In this document: positions 26,521 to 34,270 of the stretch, piece by piece
How positions within the stretch are numbered: the stretch's first letter is position 1
How the letters are laid out: every line of letters starts with the position of its first letter
Source: Streptomyces sp. NRRL S-31
GTDB taxonomy: Bacteria; Actinomycetota; Actinomycetes; Streptomycetales; Streptomycetaceae
NCBI RefSeq assembly: GCF_000718775.1
Contig: NZ_JOCB01000013.1
Location: forward strand, 1-64,000
DNA length: 64,000 nt
Direction: 5' to 3'
Program-made: the position numbers and the translations under genes
The notes under the pieces: generated by a model
The model's database searches: none
Seen by the model: the letters and a program-made list of their open reading frames with translations, nothing else
Told to the model about the DNA's origin: nothing

Positions 26521-26979
26521 ATGAACGCGGAGCCAGCCGGTGGGAACGCCACCGGCCGCACCGGCGAGGTACCCGGGATGACCGTCGCCCTGGACGGGGA
26601 CGGGGCCTGCACGGCGCGGGCCCGTCCTCGCGCGGCGTCCTTCCTCGCCCGGACGGCGAGCGAGCGCGGGCCCGCGATCACGGAACGTGTGGTGGGCTCC
26701 TCCCGGCTCGTCGTCGGCGAGCCGGTCACCAACGCCGGGAAGTGCGCCCCCGGTCCTGTCCGCATGGTCGTGCGCGTCACGGAATCCGCGGTCGAGACCG
26801 AGGTCCGGGGCAGCGCCCCCCGCCCTGCCCGCCCCGGAGCCGGCCGGCCCTCGGCGCGTCGTCCGGCACGGTCTGGAGATCGTGAGGGCCGTCGCCCGGG
26901 ACTTCGCCGTACGCGGGGACGCGGGCGGCAAGCGGGTCATCGCGCGCATCCCGCTGACCGGGACCAGGACGCCGCCTGA
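26521..26979 (+). pseudogene. Frameshifted RsbW/anti-sigma-like ATP-binding (HATPase) gene
   Basis: Starting at ATG 26521 the first frame gives an HATPase N-terminal half (ARARPRAASFLARTASERG, VGEPVTNAGKCAPGPVRM, where intact homologues have ELVTNARKYAPG). At a C-run near 26815-26825 the homology jumps one base to another frame, which continues PAPEPAGPRRVVRHGLEIVRAVARDF and GKRVIARIPLTG. Both the changed N-box and the frameshift suggest decay; the alternative is a sequencing error in the C-run. Intact relatives are serine kinases or anti-sigma factors, fitting the phosphatases around it. Confidence 0.7.
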
Positions 26980-27063
26980 CGCGCACCGTCCCCCTCGGCA
27001 CCGGTACGCCGAGTCCCGCCCCGGTCGGGGGACCGCCAGGGGCGGGGCGTCGGGCGCGGGTCG

Positions 27064-27495
27064 TCAGTCCTTCGGGGGCTTCACGGCGATGTCGAGGTAG
27101 AAGGCGTCGATGCTGCGGACCGCCGCCTCGAACTGCTCCAGGTTCACCGGCTTGGTGACATAGGCGTTGGCGTGGTGCCGATAGGCGCCCGTGACGTCGT
27201 CCGGGGCGGCGGACGTCGTCAGCACGACGACCGGGATGGTGCGGAGGTCGGCGTCCTCCTTCACCACGGCGAGGAACTCCCGCCCGTTCATCCGTGGCAT
27301 GTTGAGGTCGAGCACGATGAGATCGGGGCGCTCGTTCGCCGGGTCGCGCAGGTACTCCAGCGCCGCGATGCCGTCGGAGACCTGGGTGAGGTTGCGGGTA
27401 CCGCGCTCGGCGAGAGCGTCCTGGATGAGCATGGCGTCGGCGACGTCGTCTTCGACCAGCAGGACGTCGTAGGGGCGGGTTGCGGCGGCAGCCAT
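27064..27495 (-). CDS. Single-domain response regulator (Rcp1-like receiver)
   Basis: 143 aa, a stand-alone REC domain: VLLVEDDVADAMLIQ acidic pair, phospho-acceptor Asp in DLIVLDLNMP, VVVLTTS and the conserved Lys in YVTKPVN. There is no output domain. Such Rcp1/CheY-like receivers accept phosphate from phytochrome-type or CHASE3 histidine kinases; one of that type is at 27980-29575, divergent from it. The start lies 3 bases past the stop of the upstream HTH-like gene, so the two are translationally coupled. Confidence 0.92.
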   Translation of the reverse strand: MAAAATRPYDVLLVEDDVADAMLIQDALAERGTRNLTQVSDGIAALEYLRDPANERPDLIVLDLNMPRMNGREFLAVVKEDADLRTIPVVVLTTSAAPDDVTGAYRHHANAYVTKPVNLEQFEAAVRSIDAFYLDIAVKPPKD

Positions 27496-27498
27496 GGG

Positions 27499-27861
27499 TC
27501 ACGAGCTCCGGGATGTGGGTTGGGAGGCCGGGGAGTGGGCGTTGTTGGTGATCAGTCCGGGCCAGCGGCGTCGGGCCCCTTGACGGCTCATGCTCACGGC
27601 CTGGCCGATCTCCGGGTAGCCCGCTCCGCCCGCGGCCGCGGCGTGGGCCGCCTGGTCCTCCAGGTCCCTGACGGCCTGCTTGACGTCGGCCAGGACGCTC
27701 AGGCGTACCAGCGCCCGGCGCCGTGCCGCGCCGGCCGGGTCGGCAGGGGCGGGCGAGTGGACGTCGTCCCGGACGAAGCGCCGGACGAGTTCGTCCACCA
27801 CCTGGCTCACGAGCGCGGCCGTCTCCCCGGACGGATGCGGAGTGGATGCTGGACCAGGCAT
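27499..27861 (-). CDS. Small HTH-like protein coupled to the response regulator
   Basis: 120 aa. Not a named family to me. The segment GGAGYPEIGQAVSMSRQGARRRWPGL looks like a helix-turn-helix of the kind in small Streptomyces regulators (usual pattern: REIGDALGVSRQAA). Residues before it are helical and charged. It is followed directly by the receiver gene (3-base gap) and faces the kinase-phosphatase operon across a region with an inverted repeat (27892-27909), which it might bind. That last point is inference. Confidence 0.7.
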   Translation of the reverse strand: MPGPASTPHPSGETAALVSQVVDELVRRFVRDDVHSPAPADPAGAARRRALVRLSVLADVKQAVRDLEDQAAHAAAAGGAGYPEIGQAVSMSRQGARRRWPGLITNNAHSPASQPTSRSS

Positions 27862-27891
27862 GCCCTCACCCTACGGCGTTCCTCTCAGGGG

Positions 27892-27909
27892 GGACAACAT
27901 GCGTTGTCC
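27892..27909. promoter_or_regulatory. Inverted repeat between divergent signalling operons
   Basis: GGACAAC-ATGC-GTTGTCC: perfect 7-bp arms with a 4-base centre, in the 118-base space between the HTH/receiver unit and the kinase/phosphatase unit. Candidate operator. Confidence 0.5.
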
Positions 27910-27979
27910 GGCCGTGGGTACAGTGTGCTTGCCGTATGACAAGTATGGCATCGATCGCCGAGGAGACGGACAGACCACC

Positions 27980-29575
27980 ATGAAGACCGAGCCTCCCGAT
28001 TCCGAGGGTGCGTTCAGCGGCTGGACGACCCGGCGCTGGCTGCGGGCCGGGGTCGCCGCGACCCTGGTCGTCCTGGCGGTGCTGGGATCGCTGGGCGGCT
28101 GGGCGATGTGGCGTACCTCTCAGATCACGGACGAGCTGGTGAGCCGGCGCTCGCCCGCCCTCATCGACGCGATGCGGGTGGAGGAGGCACTGGTCAACCA
28201 GGAGACCGGGGTCCGGGGTTACGGGCTGTCCGGCCGCGCGGACTTCCTCCAGCCGTACGCGCGGGGCGTGACCGACGAGAAGGCCGCCCTCCGCCATCTG
28301 CGCCCCCTGGTCGAGGACGACCCGCGGGCCCGCGCCGACCTGGACCGGGTGGAGAAGCTGGCGGCCACCTGGCAGCAGCGCATCGCCCGGCCCGTGTCGG
28401 CCGCCTCCGCCGGGGACGCCGTACGCCTGGCCGCCGACCGGGCCACGGAGGGCAAGGCCACGTTCGACTCGCTGCGGCGGGCGATGGAGCGCCAGCAGGA
28501 CCGTCTCCAGAGCGAGCGGGCGCGGGCCACCCACGAGCTGGGACGGGCACAGTCCCTGCGGAACTGGGTGTTCGCGGTGATCGCCCTCGTCATCGTCCTG
28601 GTGGCGGTGCTCGTCTTCGAGGGGCTGCGCCGCGGCGTCACCGGCCCGCTCGGCAGACTGGGCGCGGCCGCCCGGGACGTCGCCCAGGGCCGTTTCGACC
28701 GCTCCCTGGCCGTTGACGGCCCCGCCGACCTGCGCCGGCTGGCCTCCGACGTGGAGGCGATGCGCCGCCGGCTGGTGCGGGAGCTTCAGTTCAGCGAGGA
28801 GTCCCGCGGGCTGCTGGACGAGCAGGCGGAGGACCTCCGGCGGTCCAACGCGGAACTGGAGCAGTTCGCCTACGTCGCCTCCCACGACCTCCAGGAACCG
28901 CTGCGCAAGATCTCCAGCTTCACCCAGCTCCTGCAACGCCGCTACGGCGGTCAACTGGACGCGAAGGCCGACCAGTACATCGCCTTCGCCGTCGACGGCG
29001 CCAACCGCATGCAGGTCCTCATCAACGACCTGCTGACCTTCTCCCGGGTCGGCCGGGTGCACAACGACCACCGGAGCGTGGACCTGGAACAGGTGCTGCG
29101 CGGCACCCTCGACGACTTGAGCGTGTCCGTCGAGGACTCCGCCGCCGAGATCACCCACGACCCGCTGCCCACCGTCGTCGGGGACGCCACCCAACTGGGC
29201 ATGCTCTGGCAGAACCTGCTGTCCAACGCGATCAAGTTCCGCAGCCCCGACCGGACGCCGCGCATCCACGTCACCGCCGTCCGGGACGGCGACCGCTGGG
29301 ACTTCGCGGTCGCCGACAACGGCATCGGCATCGCGCCGGAGTTCCAGGAGAAGGTGTTCGTCCTCTTCCAGCGGCTGCACACCAAGGACGCCTACCCCGG
29401 CACCGGCATCGGTCTGGCGATGTGCAAGAAGGTCGTGGAGTTCCACGGCGGCAGGATCGGCATCGATCCCGACTACACGGAGGGCACCCGTGTCCTCTTC
29501 ACCCTTCCCGCCACCGCCACCGGGAGCGGGACCGGGAGCGGAACGGAGTCCGCGGAGAGGGAGACCCAGCCGTGA
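27980..29575 (+). CDS. CHASE3-HAMP sensor histidine kinase
   Basis: 531 aa from ATG 27980. TM1 (about 22-45), extracellular CHASE3 domain with the typical NQETGVRGYGLSGRADFLQPY, TM2 (about 195-220), HAMP, a short coiled coil, HisKA with SHDLQEPLRKI (phospho-His), and HATPase with LLSNAIKF, DNGIGI and PGTGIGLAM. It belongs to the phytochrome-like HWE-free class that signals to Rcp1-type receivers. It overlaps the next gene by 4 bases (GTGA), so kinase and RR-phosphatase are one operon. The signal is unknown. Confidence 0.92.
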   Translation: MKTEPPDSEGAFSGWTTRRWLRAGVAATLVVLAVLGSLGGWAMWRTSQITDELVSRRSPALIDAMRVEEALVNQETGVRGYGLSGRADFLQPYARGVTDEKAALRHLRPLVEDDPRARADLDRVEKLAATWQQRIARPVSAASAGDAVRLAADRATEGKATFDSLRRAMERQQDRLQSERARATHELGRAQSLRNWVFAVIALVIVLVAVLVFEGLRRGVTGPLGRLGAAARDVAQGRFDRSLAVDGPADLRRLASDVEAMRRRLVRELQFSEESRGLLDEQAEDLRRSNAELEQFAYVASHDLQEPLRKISSFTQLLQRRYGGQLDAKADQYIAFAVDGANRMQVLINDLLTFSRVGRVHNDHRSVDLEQVLRGTLDDLSVSVEDSAAEITHDPLPTVVGDATQLGMLWQNLLSNAIKFRSPDRTPRIHVTAVRDGDRWDFAVADNGIGIAPEFQEKVFVLFQRLHTKDAYPGTGIGLAMCKKVVEFHGGRIGIDPDYTEGTRVLFTLPATATGSGTGSGTESAERETQP

Positions 29576-30759
29576 CCGAGCAAGCCGCGAGCGGCCTGGA
29601 GCGGTTCCGCATCCTGCTGGTGGAGGACGACGACGGGGACGCCCTCCTGGTGGAGGAACTCCTCTTCGACACCGACCTGCCGCACGTCCTGGTGCGCTGC
29701 CGCAGCGCCGCCGAGGCACGCCGGGCACTCGCGGCGGACCCCGTCGACTGCGTCCTGCTGGACCTGCACCTGCCCGACGCCTCCGGAGTGCGGACGGTCC
29801 AGGCGATCCAGCCGGACACGCATGCCGCCATCATCGTCCTGACCGGACTGGACGAACCCCGCGCCGGAGTCGACGCCCTCGCCGCGGGCGCCCAGGACTA
29901 CCTGGTCAAGGGCAAGGTCGAACCCGACCTGATGCAGCGCGCCGTCCGCTACGCCGTCCAGCGCAAGCAGGCCGAACGCGCCAACGCCGCCCTCGCGATG
30001 GGCCGGCTGCGCGCCGAGGAGAACGCGCGCCTGGAACGCGGCCTCCTGCCCGAGCCCATCCTGACCTCCTCGGCCGTCACCGCCTCCAGCCGCTACTACC
30101 CCGGACGGGCACAGGCCCTGCTGGGCGGTGACTTCCTCGACGTCGTCCAGACCGAGGACGGACAGATCCACGCCGTCATCGGAGACGTCAGCGGCCATGG
30201 CCCCGACGCCGCCGCGCTCGGCGTCTGCCTGCGCATCGCCTGGCGGTCCCTGACCCTCGGCGGCCACCGCGATCAGCACCTCCTGCACCTGCTGGAACAG
30301 ATCCACATCGCCGAACGGGCTGTCAGCGACCTGTTCACGACCTGCACCCTCATCACCCTGGACCCGGCCGCGGCCACCCTCACCCTGCACCTGGCCGGCC
30401 ACCACGAACCCCTTCTCCTCACCCCCGAGGGCACCCGTCAGGTCGCCGCCCCGCACGGTATCGCCCTCGGTATCGCCCCCGGCCTCGGCAAGTGGCCCGC
30501 CACCACCCTGGCCCTGCCGCCCCGGGGCGCCCTCGTCGCCTACACCGACGGTCTCATCGAGGGGTTTGCGGACCCCTCCGGCGCCCGCCTCGGCGTGGAC
30601 GGCCTGCTGCGGATCATCGACAGCGTCCGCGCACCCGATCCCGGCACCCACCTCGACCAGCTGATCGCCCGCACCCGCACCCTCAACGCCGACCGGCACA
30701 CCGACGACCTGGCCATCCTGCGCCTCGACTGGAACACCGGCACCCCCGGCGGCGAATGA
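29572..30759 (+). CDS. Response regulator with PP2C/SpoIIE phosphatase output
   Basis: 395 aa from GTG 29572, which overlaps the kinase stop. The N-terminal receiver (ILLVEDDDGDALLVEE, DCVLLDLHLPD, LVKGK) leads through a helical linker (QRKQAERANAAL) to a PP2C domain (LLGGDFLDVV, VIGDVSGHGPDAAALG, AGHHEPLLL, YTDGLIEG). This RsbU/RssB-like design lets kinase phosphorylation turn on dephosphorylation of an anti-anti-sigma factor. The target is not in the window. Confidence 0.93.
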   Translation: MTEQAASGLERFRILLVEDDDGDALLVEELLFDTDLPHVLVRCRSAAEARRALAADPVDCVLLDLHLPDASGVRTVQAIQPDTHAAIIVLTGLDEPRAGVDALAAGAQDYLVKGKVEPDLMQRAVRYAVQRKQAERANAALAMGRLRAEENARLERGLLPEPILTSSAVTASSRYYPGRAQALLGGDFLDVVQTEDGQIHAVIGDVSGHGPDAAALGVCLRIAWRSLTLGGHRDQHLLHLLEQIHIAERAVSDLFTTCTLITLDPAAATLTLHLAGHHEPLLLTPEGTRQVAAPHGIALGIAPGLGKWPATTLALPPRGALVAYTDGLIEGFADPSGARLGVDGLLRIIDSVRAPDPGTHLDQLIARTRTLNADRHTDDLAILRLDWNTGTPGGE

Positions 30760-30778
30760 CGGCCCGAGGCGGCCGTCA
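30757..30778. terminator. Hairpin formed by the stop regions of two convergent genes
   Basis: TGACGGCC (30757-30764) pairs with GGCCGTCA (30771-30778) around CGAGGC. The plus-gene stop TGA and the minus-gene stop (TCA on plus) are the outer bases of the two arms, so one hairpin serves both directions. Confidence 0.7.
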
Positions 30779-32197
30779 GCCGCCTCCCGCCGGCCGGCCG
30801 GCCCCCGGATCCCCGAGCAGCAGCACGGTGTTGGAGACGGCTCCCGCCGCGGTGTTCACGGGCCCGGTGGCGCGGCCCGGCCCGGGGCCCGGGTGGCGGA
30901 CCAGGGCGCCCGCGCCCCGCCCGTCCAGCACGAACGGGGAGAGGACGAAGGGAACCCGGGCCACCCTCCGGGCACCGTCGGGGGCGCGGAAGCGCATCCG
31001 GGTGCGGTCGGGGACGAGCCGGTGCTGGAGGACGAGCGTGGTCTCGCGCGAGCACCGCGCCAGCAGGCCGAGCCACTCCCGCGGAGCCACCTCGTGACCC
31101 GCGAGGAAGCCGGCGCCCCCATGGCCGTACGACGGTTTGACGACGAGTCCGGTCCGTTCCCGCGCCGCCCGGGCCAGCAGGCGCCGGCGCCGCTCGGCGG
31201 ACTGACCGGGACCCAGCCACGCCGTCCACGGCACGTGCCGCAGGATCAGCTCGCGGTCCGCCGGCTCGTAGAGGTCAAGGTCCTCGTGCATCCACGCCAG
31301 CACCTGTTTGGCGCTGAGCAGACACGACGCCTCCGGGACGAACAGCCGGACGGTGCCGGCCAGGACCGCGTCGCGCAGTACGGCGACGGAGCGCCTGTCC
31401 GCGGGCACGGAACCGGTGAACTGGTTGAAGACCACGTCGACGCGGTCGCCGCCCACCCACAGCCCGCCGGTGCCGCCGCGCACCTCGGACAGATCCGCGA
31501 CGCACACGTCGAGCCCCGCCGCCCCGGCGGCCTCCGCGGCCGGCTCCAGATAGCGGCGCAGCGCGCGGACGCCGCCCAGCTTCGCCGCGATGCCCGAGTC
31601 CGCCCGCCAGGTCGCGACGAGCGTCCGGCCGCGCCCGCCGCCGGCCGCCGGCACCGCCGCGGCCAGGGCCGCCGCCCGGGCTCGCAGCGTGGACGGCGGC
31701 TCGAGCAGGGTGCCGTCCGGCCATCCGCGCGCGAACACCGAGCCCCGTCTCTCCAGCCCCGGGACCCCGTAGATGTTGGGGCCGACGTTCAGTTCGACGA
31801 ACCAGGGCGTGCCGCCGACGACCAGCGCGTCGGGACGGGCCATGCGCAGCAGGCCGGCGTCGGACAGCCGCTGCGCGGGGTCCAGCAGCGGCAGGTCGCG
31901 GTGGTCGCGCAGCGCCCGGTACAGCTCGCCGGCGGTCCCGGCCCGGCGCTCGCAGGCGAGCAGGGCGCACCGCAGGACACCCGCCGCCAGCGCGGCGAAC
32001 CGGTGGTAGTCCCGTTCCGCGAAGACCAGCGGGCGCATCGCCTCCCAGTGGCCCGGCGACGCGTCGAGGACCCACCAGCCGGCCTCGGCGCCGCGCCGCA
32101 GCAGCTCCGAGCGGGAGGCGCGGGGCAGCCGGTGCCACAGGTCGTGCAGGGTCACGTCCGTGCCGTATCCCACGCCTGCGTCCGTGCCGTATCCCAC
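30776..32197 (-). CDS. Uncharacterised protein, possible ATP-grasp-like enzyme
   Basis: 473 aa from GTG 32197, with GGGAGG 5 bases upstream. The N-terminus is a duplicated VGYGTDAG because of a 24-bp DNA repeat; another GTG at 32155 would skip it. The C-terminal half has TGLVVKPSYGHGGAGFLAG, which looks like an ATP-grasp phosphate loop (KP...GGxG), after FVPEASCLLSAKQVLAWMHED. Middle segments include WFVELNVGPNIYG and VDVVFNQFTG. I would guess a ligase that joins a carboxylate and an amine, as in circularly permuted ATP-grasp proteins, but I do not recognise a named family. No partner genes. Confidence 0.65.
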   Translation of the reverse strand: MGYGTDAGVGYGTDVTLHDLWHRLPRASRSELLRRGAEAGWWVLDASPGHWEAMRPLVFAERDYHRFAALAAGVLRCALLACERRAGTAGELYRALRDHRDLPLLDPAQRLSDAGLLRMARPDALVVGGTPWFVELNVGPNIYGVPGLERRGSVFARGWPDGTLLEPPSTLRARAAALAAAVPAAGGGRGRTLVATWRADSGIAAKLGGVRALRRYLEPAAEAAGAAGLDVCVADLSEVRGGTGGLWVGGDRVDVVFNQFTGSVPADRRSVAVLRDAVLAGTVRLFVPEASCLLSAKQVLAWMHEDLDLYEPADRELILRHVPWTAWLGPGQSAERRRRLLARAARERTGLVVKPSYGHGGAGFLAGHEVAPREWLGLLARCSRETTLVLQHRLVPDRTRMRFRAPDGARRVARVPFVLSPFVLDGRGAGALVRHPGPGPGRATGPVNTAAGAVSNTVLLLGDPGAGRPAGGG

Positions 32198-32202
32198 GCC
32201 TG
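32155..32202. repeat. Perfect 24-bp tandem duplication at the start of the ATP-grasp-like gene
   Basis: 32155-32178 and 32179-32202 are identical. Both copies carry a GTG start in frame, so the duplication gives two possible start codons with different ribosome-site spacing. Confidence 0.9.
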
Positions 32203-32457
32203 CCTCCCTCGGGCACCGGTCGGAGGGGCCGGTGCGCGGCGGTGGCCGAACGGCCCCGGTGTCCATCCTGCGGGCCGCCCGCGCGGTGCGCCCGGCCGGC
32301 CGCCCGATGTGCGGCGGCGCCGCGGTTGCGGAAGGATCGGTACGGGCGGGACGCACCCCCGCGGACGAAGCGCGGGCCTCTCCCCGCCGACCGGTGAGCC
32401 GATGCCTGTCATGGCCGGCACTCGCACCCGTTTCGGCGTCCGTACCGGAGCATGCTG

Positions 32458-33012
32458 ATGACGAACCGCAACACGGACCGGCCTTCGGCCGCCACGCGAC
32501 CGGCGCCGGGGCACACCCCGGCCCACGGGCTGACCGCCGGCGACTGGGGGCTCCTCCTTCTCAGGCTGACCTTCGGACTGTTGATGGCCGGGCACGGCGC
32601 CCAGAAGCTGTTCGGCTGGTTCGGGGGGACGGGGCTGACGGCCGTCGCCAAGGCGTTCGGCGACCTCGGCTTCCACCCGGCGAGGCTGTTCGCGCTGATC
32701 GGCGGCCTCTCCGAACTCCTCGGCGGCCTCGGCCTGGCCGTGGGACTGCTCACCCCGCTGGCGGCCGCCGCGCTGGTCGGCGTGATGATCAACGCGATGG
32801 TGACCGTCACCGCGGCCCACGGCCTGTGGGACACGGACGGCGGCGTCGAGTACAACGTGGGCATCGCCGTCGTGGCCATCGCCGTGGCCGCGATCGGTCC
32901 GGGCCGGCTGTCCCTCGACCGGTTCTTCCCGTGGGGCAGGGGCGGCTGGCCGGCCGCCTGCGTCGCCCTCGGGCTCGGCGGGATCGGCGCCGGGATCACA
33001 CTGAGCTGGTGA
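32458..33012 (+). CDS. DoxX-family membrane protein
   Basis: 184 aa from ATG 32458 (GGAG 7 bases upstream; the ATG at 32452 is too close). Four hydrophobic helices with the DoxX signature LRLTFGLLMAGHGAQKLFGWFGG, then LIGGLSELLGGLGLAVGLLTPLAA and EYNVGIAVVAIAVA. DoxX proteins are small integral membrane proteins tied to quinone or thiol redox control (for example with SodA/SseA in mycobacteria). No redox partner adjoins it. It is ended by a very large hairpin. Confidence 0.88.
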   Translation: MTNRNTDRPSAATRPAPGHTPAHGLTAGDWGLLLLRLTFGLLMAGHGAQKLFGWFGGTGLTAVAKAFGDLGFHPARLFALIGGLSELLGGLGLAVGLLTPLAAAALVGVMINAMVTVTAAHGLWDTDGGVEYNVGIAVVAIAVAAIGPGRLSLDRFFPWGRGGWPAACVALGLGGIGAGITLSW

Positions 33013-33496
33013 AGGACACCGCGAGCGGCCCCCGCCGCGGCCCGCGGGCCCGCGGGCCGCGGCGGGGGCCGCGCCGGTACGACCCCACCCGAGGACCCCC
33101 GCACGCGACACCGCCACGGTCCGCCAGCGGTGGTGAGCCGCGCCGCCCGGGTCCACGATGGAGGAAGCGGCGGATGGGAAATCCGCAAGATGATCACAGC
33201 GCCGGACCGGTCGCCCCGAGGCGCGGTCCCGCCTCTCTCGCACGGTTCGCCGCGACCGGGCTCGCGGCACCCGCCCCGGGTGCCCGGGACCGGCTCCCGC
33301 GGACCGGTTCGCGGTCACGGCCGTCGTTCGGCCCCTGACAGGGGACCACGCGCCGACGGGCCCGCGCACCCGGTCCCGTGCGCCCGGCCCCATGCCTTCC
33401 GCGCCGCCCGGCCCCGGGCTTGCCGTGCCTTGCGTGCCGGACCGGGGCCGTGGACGCGGCGGCGAAGCGCCGGCGACGGTCAGAAGGAAGATCGTG
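33013..33496. other. Intergenic region between DoxX and the next gene
   Basis: 484 bases with the 48-bp palindrome (33025-33072). Open frames crossing it on both strands lack domains and start signals. I see no further structure. Confidence 0.5.
33025..33072 (+). terminator. 48-bp perfect palindrome after the DoxX gene
   Basis: 24-bp arms with no spacer (33025-33048 and 33049-33072), almost pure GC, starting 13 bases past the DoxX stop. As RNA it would fold into an exceptionally stable hairpin. Confidence 0.85.
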
Positions 33497-33988
33497 ATGC
33501 CTACCGACACCGAGCTGCTCAGTACCGACGGCAAACAGATCGAGGACCTGTTCCGCAAGAGCCCGGCGGGTGAGATCCCCCAAGGCCCGATGGAAGGCCG
33601 GGCCATCCTCCCGGCGGCCGGGCCCGTGGGGGCGCGGCTGCTCGCCGGCCTGGTGCGGCTGTGCCTGTGGCGGGGCAAGGTCTTCAGCCCGGAGGGCTAC
33701 CTCAGCAACCGCCTCACCCCGCTGGACATCCTGTCCGTCGTCGCCACGGTCGGCCCCGGGCCCAGCCGCCTGGACGACCGGGAGTGCATCGTCATCGACT
33801 ACTCCCACACCTCCACGCTGTGCGCAGGGGTGCGCGATGAGCTGCGCCAGGTCGAACCGCACCTGTACCTGGGGCTGATCTGGCTGTCCGGCCGGAAGAT
33901 CGGCTGGTTCACGCTGCGCGACCCGGACAGCGGCGGGGGACAGGCCCGCTCGCGCCGGGACGACGAACGCGGCCACCGGGCCCCGTGA
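33497..33988 (+). CDS. Conserved hypothetical protein, lipocalin-like (DUF4334-type resemblance)
   Basis: 163 aa from ATG 33497 (AAGGAAG 6 bases upstream). No signal peptide. WRGKVFSPEGYLSNRLTPLDI followed by IDYSHTS and YLGLIWLSGRKIGWFTL resembles the W-x-G-K...N and GVM...YF pattern of GXWXG/DUF4334 beta-barrel proteins, which suggests a small lipocalin-like ligand binder. That likeness is from memory of the pattern only. The C-terminal 20 residues are charged and disordered. Confidence 0.75.
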   Translation: MPTDTELLSTDGKQIEDLFRKSPAGEIPQGPMEGRAILPAAGPVGARLLAGLVRLCLWRGKVFSPEGYLSNRLTPLDILSVVATVGPGPSRLDDRECIVIDYSHTSTLCAGVRDELRQVEPHLYLGLIWLSGRKIGWFTLRDPDSGGGQARSRRDDERGHRAP

Positions 33989-34270
33989 CGCGGCCCTCCG
34001 ATTCCGTGAGCGCTCCGTCCGCTCCTCCCGCGACCGCGACGCCCGCCGGGGGCCACCGACAGCCCCCTGCCACCGCCCGCCGGGGCCACCGACAGCCCCC
34101 CGCCACCGGCTCCCCGCTTCCGTCCGCGACCGGCTCGCCGCCTCCCTCCGCGACCGTCTCCCCGTGACCGCCGCCCGCGACCGTCCGGGCCAGGAACCCG
34201 CCGGGGCGTCAGCTCCCCGGCCGGCGCGCGGGGTTCCGCACCCTGCCGCCCCGACGAAAGGCTCCCGACC
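33989..34270. repeat. Spacer with degenerate direct repeats
   Basis: 282 bases with two copies of GGCCACCGACAGCCCCC near 34051 and 34085, and repeated CTCCGCGACCG-type words to 34190. No gene seen. Confidence 0.5.

Noticed and set aside
24207..26780. 857-codon open frame on the minus strand opposite the MFS and PAP2 genes
   Set aside because: No domain; antisense shadow of well-supported plus-strand genes.
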